Shown here piece by piece: positions 1 to 7,696 of a stretch of 64,000 bases of DNA; position 1 is the stretch's first letter, and every line of letters starts with the position of its first letter. The translations under genes were made by a program, and so were the position numbers. Origin of the DNA: an uncultured Moraxella sp. (GTDB lineage: Bacteria > Pseudomonadota > Gammaproteobacteria > Pseudomonadales > Moraxellaceae); contig CALTTC010000008.1 in NCBI GenBank assembly GCA_943908425.1, positions 8,235 to 72,234 of the forward strand. The letters are read 5' to 3'. A model generated the notes under the pieces. It worked only from the letters and a program-made list of their open reading frames with translations, had not been told where the DNA came from and searched no databases.

Positions 1-2
1 AG

Positions 3-146
3 CTCTCTTCACAAGGCGCGCACACTGCCCTAATTATTGCCAAACTCTACCGCCACAACGGCGAATGGAAAATGCACGCTATCGGCGAGGCGATACAAGG
101 GCGCACGCTACAAGAGATTATCCCAAAAGCAGTGCCATTTCTGTAG
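3..146 (+). CDS. TerD-family stress protein, 3' end only
   Basis: The open frame enters from the left edge and ends at TAG 144-146, giving the last 47 residues. The segment with KLYRHNGEWKMHAIGE followed by GRTLQEI is the typical C-terminal beta-strand and tail of TerD/TerZ/TerX-family proteins, calcium-binding cytoplasmic proteins linked to tellurite, phage and envelope stress. The calcium-binding Asp residues would lie upstream, outside the window. It converges on the LRAT-VWA/MoxR pair; Ter proteins are often encoded near MoxR and VWA proteins, so a functional link is plausible but inferred. Confidence 0.8.
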   Translation, partial: LSSQGAHTALIIAKLYRHNGEWKMHAIGEAIQGRTLQEIIPKAVPFL

Positions 147-162
147 GCTAGATAGCGATAGT

Positions 163-190
163 AAAGCACTGCCTTTGGGTGGTGTTTTAT
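163..190 (+). terminator. Probable rho-independent terminator of the TerD-family gene
   Basis: Seventeen bases after the stop codon, an 11-bp stem (163-173 with 178-188, three G-T wobbles, loop TTTG) ends in a T-rich tail. The rest of the 147-356 gap is AT-rich and I see no gene in it. Confidence 0.55.
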
Positions 191-356
191 TTTAGATAGT
201 TATCCAACACCGCTTTTTTGCGTTCGCTTGTTTTATCCATTACTGCTTGAGTGGTGTGGATTTGGTTTTTAATCCTTGGTATCAAGGCTTTAAATTTTAA
301 AAATATTGCTCTAAGCTTCACCGCACAAGACTTTTAATAATAAAATCTAACATAGC

Positions 357-2011
357 CTACAAAACAACAGTCTCATCAGCAAAACTATTGTCGCCACGTG
401 CCCCATCACAAAGCACCGAATAAACCGTGCAATTTAGGCGCTGTTTATCTTTATCAAGTTTTGCTTGAAAGCTTGGACTTAAGGCGCAGTCGCCATCTGA
501 TAGCATTAAGATATCGGCTTTTTTGTAGTTGGGTGTCTGCTCAATGATATTAAGGGCTTTATTTAATGGCGTTTCAAAATCAGTACCGCCAGCAAATCCG
601 CCTTGCAGAAACTTGAGTAACCCCGCCAAGCCATCGGTATCGCTTAGTTCATAGGATTTGATTTGACCGCTTGAGCCAAACAAAATGACGTACAGACGGC
701 GCTGTTCTTGCTTTAGAATGCCGGCAATGGCAAATAGCACCGCTTTAGCCTTCAGCAGTGGCTGTCCGCTCATACTTGCGGAGGTATCAACACAGGCAAC
801 CACAGGTCCTGTGATCTGTCGCTCGTAGGATTCATCAATTTCATCATTGATAAAATCTTTGCCACGCAGTTCATAAGTCAATAAATTCTTTTCAAGCAGG
901 CGCGCGTAGAACAGATTCTCTAGCGTTTCATCTTCTAGGTTCATAAGCTCGCTTGGCAATAGGCGTATGATGTCATCACTTAAATGCGTGCCGTGCATTT
1001 CATTTTTGCTGGCAACTGGGACTTTGATTTGCTTTTTTTGAGTTTCGCTCACATAGTTGCGACCCATCTTGTGAGTGAGGTCTAAAATGGCACTATTGTT
1101 GGCAAGTTCACGCGCAAGGGCGCTAAAGTCGGTATCTTGGCACGCCATAAAGTCGTTATAGGATAAATCACAACCCTTATTTAATACTAACAGCCCCTGC
1201 ATTTCGTCATATTTATCTGACACCGCGCTTAAGGTAGCGCCAAACTCTTCTAGTCGTGCGAGTATAGAATTAGGGATATTTTCATCGCTAATCTCTTGCT
1301 GGTAGTCTTTGAGCTGTGCTAATTCTTCGCGGAGTTTTTCAATAAATTCAGGGGTTAAGGCTTGATTTTTAAAAAATTCATTTTGGGCTTGCCAGTCGGG
1401 TTCTTGGGTGTCTTTAGCGCTGTTGTTATAATCCCATAATAGCCATTTGGTGGCGTTTAGCTTATTTCTGGCGACTTTTTTGAGGTCTGCCATCGTAGGT
1501 TCCCATTCGCCATCAAAAAGACTGGCTAACAGGTTATTACTAAGCGTCTGTACCAAATTGGGGTTATGGCTAGCACTCTGGACGCATTTGCTAGAAAACT
1601 GATGGCAATTTTTGATGACAAGCCCATAAAAACTCTGCTCGCCGACACGGGCAAGGGCGGTATCACTGACCGCAAAATCGCCCACTGCGGTTCTATGACT
1701 ATCGCAGGATACATAAATTTTATCTTGAAATAGGCTTTTAGCAGTGAAATCATCAGGACTAGAAAGCTTAACGGTACTTTCCAAAACCTTATGCACAACA
1801 ATATTACTGATGTTGTTGTCGCCAACATAAATCCCTGAATGCTTGACAACGCCATACAAATTACAATATAAGACGCTGCCCTCAATGGGCGTAACGGTGG
1901 TGCGGTGGTGCGGTGGTGCGCGTCTATAAAGTTTTTGATGGCATTAAACCCAAAAGTTTTGCCAATCAAGGAGGCGGCAAATTTACCAGCCTTTGCAATA
2001 ATCCCTAGCAT
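357..2011 (-). CDS. LRAT-like domain + VWA (ViaA-like) protein, frameshifted at an octanucleotide repeat (apparent OFF state)
   Basis: The start ATG (2011-2009) overlaps the stop of the upstream AAA+ gene (TAATG), suggesting translational coupling. The first 36 codons run into three copies of an 8-bp repeat, after which the sensible protein is in another frame. Removing one 8-bp copy joins the frames exactly and gives 548 residues. In that product, KHSGIYVG (His about 55) and NCHQF (Cys about 133) match the catalytic His and Cys of LRAT/NlpC-like proteins. The C-terminal VWA domain has an intact MIDAS (DTSAS at about 406-410, later SDGD) and resembles ViaA. As sequenced, translation from the ATG gives a 161-residue product with an unrelated tail. 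The downstream frame has only a TTG near 1859 and no good start of its own. Function is unknown; LRAT-like folds act as thiol acyltransferases or peptidases. A sequencing error at the repeat is the alternative. Confidence 0.75.
1896..1919. repeat. Octanucleotide tandem repeat, 3 copies of GGTGGTGC (+ strand), inside the LRAT-VWA gene
   Basis: Three perfect copies (1896-1903, 1904-1911, 1912-1919), with one matching base on each side. Because 8 is not a multiple of 3, copy-number change shifts the frame. Two copies (or five) put the ATG at 2011 in frame with the LRAT-VWA body; the present three do not. This is the arrangement of slipped-strand phase-variable genes, though three copies is a short tract. 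Confidence 0.85.
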
Positions 2012-3993
2012 TAGTTTATCCAAATATTGTCTTTGAGCTGTTGTTCGCTAAAAGTGCTTGGCGTGGCGGATTGACTTTGGGTGCTCTTGCTGGCGTTGGG
2101 GGTGCAGAGCTGTCCGCGTTGTAGCTTTGGGTGATTGCTGTCACTGTCCCACTGCCAGACCTTATCAAAGTCCCAACCGAGATTATGCTCAAGGTAGTCT
2201 TGATTAAAAAAGCTGGGGTCAACGTTTGCGCCGTCTTTGCCATTGGCATCTGCTTGTAAATTTGAGGAAGAGTTGGTTAAAAGAGAGGCGTTATTCTGTA
2301 ACGCAGTACTACTTTGCACGTTACCAACGATACGACCGTCTAAACCACTAACCATCTTTCTAAGTGTATCTGAGAATTTTGATATTGCAGCAGAGAATGA
2401 ATCATTATTATAGCTATAACTGCTACTATTAGAGCGGTTATATTTGGCATTGACATAACCTGCCATACATGATTTAATTATGCCACTTGCTAGATTGCCA
2501 GCAATGGCACCGTTGCTTGAGACTCTGTCTACTTCAAAGTCGCCCTGTACATAGCAGTTGGCGATGGTGGTGTTTGCTACATGACAAGCTATTAAGCCAA
2601 AGCCGTTATCGCTATTTGAGCCAAAGCTAAAGCCGTTATCGCTATTTGAGCCAAAGCTAAAGCCGTTATCGCTATTTAAAACGATGTTGTTAGCTTCTAC
2701 AAAGCAATTTAGGATAGTGCTATCCCTTGCTTTGTCTACTAAACTCACCCCAACAAGGCTCACGTTTTGTATCTTGCTATTTTTTATACTAGCAAAAAGT
2801 GGTTTACCGCTCTTATTACCCGTGATGGTGTAGCCATCGCCATCATAATAGCCATTAAAATCTTGAATATCAAACCGGCCACTCTTGCTGATGGCTGAGC
2901 AGTCAATGTCTGCTATTTGTAGAAAATAATAGCCTTGCTGTCCTATCTCAGGCAGTGATAGTCTTTGTAAGTCATTGATGGTTTTAATCAAGAAAGGGTC
3001 ATCTTGACTGCCTGTGCCTTGATAGCCTTTGATGAAGGTGCTACCGCTACTACTGGTCTTATTGCCAGCTACTGAGGCGCTGGCAGACTGATTGCCGCTG
3101 ATGGCTTGTTTGATTAGGGTGGTTACTTGCGCTCTATGTTCAGGCTTGTTCCACAGACAATCTTTTAACAGTAAGATATCAGACGCATCTAGTGTATCAC
3201 GTCCGTTACTTGCGGCAGATACTTTTAATAGATGAAGGGCTTTGACCAGACGGCGGTCGGATAATTGCTCGCTGTCATTATCGGCAAAGGTTTTTTTGTG
3301 CTGTTGCCATATACTTAAGATGGTGCTTTTGATGGGGTCAGGACAGCTGACGCTTTGGGCTTTTGTGCGCAATTGCTGTAAATCTTCATAAGTGAGGCGA
3401 TATTCTTCAGGAATGGGTGTGGTGGTGAGCGAATCAAACAGCTCGCCCAATTGTTCTTGCTCTAAATAATCCACATAATGCCGTAACAAAAAGCGGTCGT
3501 ACAAGGCTAGTAGCTCTTGTTGTTCGGGCAATTCGTTGCTGGCGGCGATGACGGTTTTTAGGGGTGTTTTGATAGACTGCGTGCCATTGTGGTAAGTGCG
3601 TTCGTTTAAGATGGTGAGCAGGGCGTTTAGAATGGATGAGCTCGCCTTAAAGATTTCATCCAAAAACGCCACTTGGACATCGGGTAGGTAGCCATCGGTT
3701 TTACGGTGAAAATTGTCTTTTTTTAGCTCGCTAAGCGATAAGGGACCAAACAGCTCTTCTGGGGTAGAAAATTTAGTGAGCAGGTATTCAAAGTAATCGT
3801 TGCCATCGCTTACTAGTGCTTGACTAATTCGCCGTGCCAACTGGCTTTTGGCGGTGCCGGGTGGACCAACCAATAAGATATTTTCTCCTGCCAATAAGCC
3901 AAGTAGGGCAGTTTGGATAATGGGTTTTCGCCCAACCAATCCTTGATTTAGGTGGGTTTGTAGATGGATAAGCTTGGTGGTTAAATCGGTCAT
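2011..3993 (-). CDS. MoxR/RavA-type AAA+ ATPase with C-terminal beta-helix-like region
   Basis: 660 residues. The N-terminal ~290 residues are a MoxR-family AAA+ module close to RavA in style: Walker A GPPGTAKS at 43-50, Walker B VAFLDEI at about 108-114, sensor region AASNELP at about 151, and a lid with LSDRRLVKALHLL. After a Ser/Gly linker (about 300-322) comes a segment unlike RavA's own C-terminus: GTGSQDDPFLIKT, a DID turn, YDGDGYTITG and repeated short I/V-x-N strands, the pattern of GLUG-type right-handed beta-helix repeats usually found in surface proteins. No signal peptide is present, so it should be cytoplasmic. A strong AAAGGGA ribosome site precedes the ATG. It is the first gene of a pair with the LRAT-VWA gene, like ravA-viaA; RavA-ViaA pairs act as chaperones on membrane or metal enzymes, but the client here is unknown. 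Confidence 0.85.
   Translation of the reverse strand: MTDLTTKLIHLQTHLNQGLVGRKPIIQTALLGLLAGENILLVGPPGTAKSQLARRISQALVSDGNDYFEYLLTKFSTPEELFGPLSLSELKKDNFHRKTDGYLPDVQVAFLDEIFKASSSILNALLTILNERTYHNGTQSIKTPLKTVIAASNELPEQQELLALYDRFLLRHYVDYLEQEQLGELFDSLTTTPIPEEYRLTYEDLQQLRTKAQSVSCPDPIKSTILSIWQQHKKTFADNDSEQLSDRRLVKALHLLKVSAASNGRDTLDASDILLLKDCLWNKPEHRAQVTTLIKQAISGNQSASASVAGNKTSSSGSTFIKGYQGTGSQDDPFLIKTINDLQRLSLPEIGQQGYYFLQIADIDCSAISKSGRFDIQDFNGYYDGDGYTITGNKSGKPLFASIKNSKIQNVSLVGVSLVDKARDSTILNCFVEANNIVLNSDNGFSFGSNSDNGFSFGSNSDNGFGLIACHVANTTIANCYVQGDFEVDRVSSNGAIAGNLASGIIKSCMAGYVNAKYNRSNSSSYSYNNDSFSAAISKFSDTLRKMVSGLDGRIVGNVQSSTALQNNASLLTNSSSNLQADANGKDGANVDPSFFNQDYLEHNLGWDFDKVWQWDSDSNHPKLQRGQLCTPNASKSTQSQSATPSTFSEQQLKDNIWIN
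2601..2677. repeat. 30-bp in-frame tandem repeat in the MoxR-beta-helix gene
   Basis: Two complete 30-bp copies (2601-2630, 2631-2660) and a 17-bp partial third. On the coding strand they encode SDNGFSFGSN twice and SDNGF once (about residues 441-465). Copy change would keep the frame and lengthen or shorten the helix by 10 residues. Confidence 0.9.
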
Positions 3994-4061
3994 TTAAGTC
4001 CCTTTAGGTTTAGGTACAGTAAAATCGCTATTGTAACAAAAAACAATCATAAAAACAGCCC

Positions 4062-4095
4062 AAACAAAAAAAATAGCGTCAAAATCTGACGCTAT
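4062..4095 (-). terminator. Rho-independent terminator of the CoA-transferase gene
   Basis: Perfect 9-bp stem ATAGCGTCA / TGACGCTAT (4073-4081 and 4087-4095) with a 5-base loop. In the minus-strand direction the stem is followed by a run of seven to eight Ts. It lies 27 bp past the stop of the CoA-transferase gene and upstream of the MoxR gene. Confidence 0.85.
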
Positions 4096-4122
4096 CTTTA
4101 TTTTGGTTGGAAGTGCGATGGT

Positions 4123-5646
4123 TTATTTAATCCGCATATCGCCAGTTTCTACAAAACGTTGATGCCACGATAGGGCTTCTAGCAGGATATGGGGCGTTTG
4201 CATACCGCCACCTGCCTTGACGGCACGGTCAAAATAATCTTGGAGCATAGGGCGGTAATCAGGGTGTGAGCAGTTGTCAATGATAAGCTTGGCACGCTCT
4301 CTTGGGGCTTTACCACGCAAATCAGCCATACCTTGCTCGGTAACCACAAACATCACATCGTGTTCAGTGTGGTCGTGATGGCTAACCATTGGGACGATGG
4401 CGGATATTTTACCGTCTTTGGCGGTTGATGGGCTGACATAAAAAGAGAAAAAGCCGTTTCTTGTAAAATCGCCCGAACCGCCGATACCGTTCATCATTTT
4501 TGAACCCATAATATGCGTTGAATTGATATTACCATAAATATCCGCTTCAATCATCGCGTTCATACCAATGACCCCAAGGCGACGAATTAGCTCTGGGTTG
4601 TTGGTGATTTCCATTGGACGCAAAACGATTTTATCACGCAAAAATTCAATATTGTCATTAAAGCGTTGTAGAGCATCGGGGCTAAATGATAATGCCGTGG
4701 CAGACGCTGATTTCATCTTGCCTGCGATAATCAAATCCAACATACCATCTTGTAATACTTCAGTATAACCGACCAACTCATCAAATGGGGCGTCCATTAG
4801 CCCTGCCAGCACTGCATTGGCAACGTTGCCTACACCAGATTGTAGGGGCAGTAAGTTTTTGGGTAAGCGACCTTGCTTGACTTCGTGAGCAAAAAAGTCA
4901 ATAATTTGGGCGGCGATGCGTTTTGATGTGTCGTCAGGTTCAGCAAATTTAGAATTGCGGTCAAAGGCATCGGTCATTACAATCGCTACAATCTTATCCA
5001 AATCGCATTCTAAGTAAGGCGTACCGATACGGTCATCTGGCTTAACCAAAGGAATGGGCTTGCGGTTTGGGGGCGTGCCAATGTCCAAATAAATATCGTG
5101 CATTGTTTCAAGCAATTCGTGCTGTTTGGTGTTAATCTCAATGATGACTTGCTTGGCAGCTTTTAGTACTTCATTACAATGTCCAATGCCCATTGCGGGA
5201 ATAATTTTACCGTCTTCTGTAATACCTGTGGCTTCAATAATGGCAACTGCCATATCGCCATAAAAGCCTTGGCGAATCTGTTGTTCAACGTGCGATAGGT
5301 GCATGTCTTGGTAATAGGTATTGCCACTATTGATGTTGTTACGCAAAGTGGGGTCAGATTGGAAAGGATTGCGAAATTTAATTGCCCCAGCGTCTGCTAG
5401 CACGCCATCGCATTCAGGTGCGGTTGATGCCCCTGTAATCATACGAATGCCAAAACTTTCACCTTTGGCGTGCAAATTGCGGGCTTTATTGGCGATAGCG
5501 GTGGGAAGGGCTTTTGGATAGCCTGCCCCTGTAAAGCCACTAATACCGACGACCATATCGTCTTTAATAAATTCAGCGGCGGTGTCAGCACTCATCACTT
5601 TGTTGCGTAAGCCTTCGTGTTTAATGCGTGTGTTTACTTCACTCAT
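4123..5646 (-). CDS. Acetyl-CoA hydrolase / succinyl-CoA:acetate CoA-transferase family protein
   Basis: 507 residues, the full length of the AarC/Cat1 (YgfH-type) family of class I CoA-transferases. These move CoA between succinyl-CoA and acetate, or act as acetyl-CoA hydrolases, in the cytoplasm. The catalytic Glu lies in GYTEVLQD; GIGGSGDFTRNG and EQGMADLRGKAPRERA are the conserved C-terminal motifs. A GGAG ribosome site precedes the ATG by 8-9 bases. It is monocistronic by layout, with a strong terminator after it and an AT-rich gap before it. The exact acyl-CoA preference cannot be read from sequence alone. Confidence 0.9.
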   Translation of the reverse strand: MSEVNTRIKHEGLRNKVMSADTAAEFIKDDMVVGISGFTGAGYPKALPTAIANKARNLHAKGESFGIRMITGASTAPECDGVLADAGAIKFRNPFQSDPTLRNNINSGNTYYQDMHLSHVEQQIRQGFYGDMAVAIIEATGITEDGKIIPAMGIGHCNEVLKAAKQVIIEINTKQHELLETMHDIYLDIGTPPNRKPIPLVKPDDRIGTPYLECDLDKIVAIVMTDAFDRNSKFAEPDDTSKRIAAQIIDFFAHEVKQGRLPKNLLPLQSGVGNVANAVLAGLMDAPFDELVGYTEVLQDGMLDLIIAGKMKSASATALSFSPDALQRFNDNIEFLRDKIVLRPMEITNNPELIRRLGVIGMNAMIEADIYGNINSTHIMGSKMMNGIGGSGDFTRNGFFSFYVSPSTAKDGKISAIVPMVSHHDHTEHDVMFVVTEQGMADLRGKAPRERAKLIIDNCSHPDYRPMLQDYFDRAVKAGGGMQTPHILLEALSWHQRFVETGDMRIK

Positions 5647-6139
5647 TGCTAATTCTCCGTTGGTTATTTGCGATTGGTATTACTAAACGTGCCTAATGCT
5701 AAATGTGCAAAAGCACTTGGGTTAATATAACGCAAATGGGGTAATATCTCAAGGGGCAATTTGTTGCCTTGTTGTTTTGGGGTGATTTTTTGAGTTTAAA
5801 GCTTGGACTAAATAACGCTTAAAAAGTTTGAGTGCTAGGATAGATGGACTAGGGCAGATGAATGGAATATGAAAATTGGGGGTTTTATATTATAAAATTG
5901 GCTGTTGGTCTAATTGATTGTCTTTTTATCTTTGTTTGTTTGTCTAAGGTTTTCACTTAAAGATGTTGGCGGTATTTGTAATGAGTTTTTATTTAATTTG
6001 GTTGTCGTCATTTAGCCCAATCATTTAACACAAAACCACCCAATCTATTGTGTTAAAGGATTGGGTTAATAAATTATTGAGCTTTGAACTGGTAAGTCAA
6101 TAAGTAATTAAACCAATAAACCAATCAATTTTAGCTTAA
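5647..6139. other. 493-bp AT-rich intergenic region with no gene
   Basis: No open frame with coding character is visible on either strand. It must contain the promoter of the minus-strand CoA-transferase gene and the 3' end of the argG transcript. The only structured element I see is the inverted repeat at 6016-6065. Confidence 0.7.
6016..6065. repeat. Long imperfect inverted repeat downstream of argG
   Basis: Arms 6016-6033 and 6048-6065 pair as CCCAATC-(2)-TTAACACAA with TTGTGTTAA-(2)-GATTGGG around a 14-base loop. It lies about 75 bp past the argG stop. No clear T-run follows on the minus strand, so it could be an mRNA 3'-end stem or a weak terminator. Confidence 0.6.
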
Positions 6140-7459
6140 TCAGTCTTTTAACTTAGGGACAGCATCTGTTGTTATCAAGCCAAGCTGATGATATAACTCA
6201 AGCTTAGCGGTCGTGTCTTTGATATCCAAATTACGCATGGTCAGCTGTCCGATGCGGTCAAGGGGGGTAAAGGCGGCATTGGCGACTTTTTCCATGGACA
6301 AACGCTCGGCACTGTAGGTCAAATGCTCGGATATGGTATCCAAAATAGTATAATCATTGCCACGGCGTAGCTCTAAGGTTACTGTACCTGTGATGGCTTT
6401 GGCAACCAAGCTTTGGGCGGATTTTAGCATTAAAGCTTGGCTGTCAAACCAGCGTCCTTGATACAATAGTCGCCCAAGTCTTAAGCCGTTCAATCGATAT
6501 TGTTCAATTGTATCTTCATTGTGAATACCTGTAACCAAACGCTCATAGGCAATATGCAATAGTGCCATAGCAGGCGCTTCATAAATGCCCCGAGATTTGG
6601 CTTCAATAATACGGTTTTCTATCTGGTCGCTCATACCCAAGCCGTGCCGTCCGCCGATTTCATTGGCTTTTAACAACAGCTTGACAGGGTTAGAAAACCG
6701 CTCACCATTTAATGCCACAGGGCTACCGTTTTCAAAGGTTACAGTTACGGTCTCAGCACTGATAGCGACATCATCACGCCAAAAAGCTGCGCCCATAATT
6801 GGATTAACAAGCTTCATACTGGTGCTAAGCGCTTCTAAGTCCTTGGCTTCGTGCGTTGCGCCAAGCAAATTAGAATCGGTAGAGTAGGCTTTATCAATGG
6901 ACATTTTATAGTCAAAGCCATTGTCAATCAAAAATTGACTCATCTCAAGCCGTCCGCCAAGTTCATCAATAAAGGCATTATCCAGCCACGGTTTGTAGAT
7001 TTTTAATTGTGGATTGGCGAGCAGTCCATAGCGATAAAAGCGTTCAATATCATTGCCTTTATAAGTTGAACCATCACCCCAAATATGCACGTCGTCATCA
7101 CGCATGGCATTAACGAGTACCATACCAGTTACTGCTCGTCCAAGCGGTGTGGTATTAAAATAAGGCATACCGCCTGTGCTGATATGAAATGCGCCGCAAG
7201 CAATGGCGTTAATCCCTTCAAGGGCAAGTGGCAAACGGCAATCAATCAAGCGAGCGTGGCTTGCCCCATAACTTAAGGCTTTTTGGGGAATGGCATCATA
7301 ATCGCTTTCGTCAGGTTGTCCCAAATCGGCAGTATAGGCATAAGGCAGTACGCCTTTTTGTTTGAGCCAAAGTAGGGCAGCGGACGTATCTAACCCCCCA
7401 GAAAAGGCAATGCCGACTTTTTCGCCAATGGGAGCGGTATGTAAAATGGTGTTTGACAT
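6140..7459 (-). CDS. argG: Argininosuccinate synthase
   Basis: 439 residues, the E. coli-like (type 2) form of the enzyme. It joins citrulline and aspartate with ATP to make argininosuccinate, the penultimate step of arginine synthesis. The PP-loop SGGLDTS sits near the N-terminus (about 20-26); the substrate-binding stretches STGGMPYFNTTPLGRAVTG and WGDGSTYKGNDIERFYRYG are intact. A GGAAAA ribosome site lies before ATG 7459. It is a single gene on the minus strand, divergent from the hydrolase gene at 7697. I saw no convincing ArgR operator upstream. Confidence 0.95.
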   Translation of the reverse strand: MSNTILHTAPIGEKVGIAFSGGLDTSAALLWLKQKGVLPYAYTADLGQPDESDYDAIPQKALSYGASHARLIDCRLPLALEGINAIACGAFHISTGGMPYFNTTPLGRAVTGMVLVNAMRDDDVHIWGDGSTYKGNDIERFYRYGLLANPQLKIYKPWLDNAFIDELGGRLEMSQFLIDNGFDYKMSIDKAYSTDSNLLGATHEAKDLEALSTSMKLVNPIMGAAFWRDDVAISAETVTVTFENGSPVALNGERFSNPVKLLLKANEIGGRHGLGMSDQIENRIIEAKSRGIYEAPAMALLHIAYERLVTGIHNEDTIEQYRLNGLRLGRLLYQGRWFDSQALMLKSAQSLVAKAITGTVTLELRRGNDYTILDTISEHLTYSAERLSMEKVANAAFTPLDRIGQLTMRNLDIKDTTAKLELYHQLGLITTDAVPKLKD

Positions 7460-7696
7460 TTAATTTTCCTTGTGTGGTGATTGCATTTTTGTGCTGAAAT
7501 ATTTTAGCGTTTAACGAATTTTTAAGCTTAACACTAGGGTAATTGCCATCAAGTAATTATCGCAATCTTATTGTAGCATTTTTTGCTGATAACGGTGAGT
7601 TTTTTATATAGCGGTTAATTGCTAGGATAAAAATGGCTTGCTATTGAACGCAAATTTGTTTATGTTAGTGGTTTAACTGCTTAATTTGGAGCAACA

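Noticed and set aside
1526..2023. A 165-codon frame starting at TTG 2023
   Set aside because: Only its first ~40 codons look real; the rest is the out-of-frame reading of the LRAT-VWA gene after the octamer repeat.
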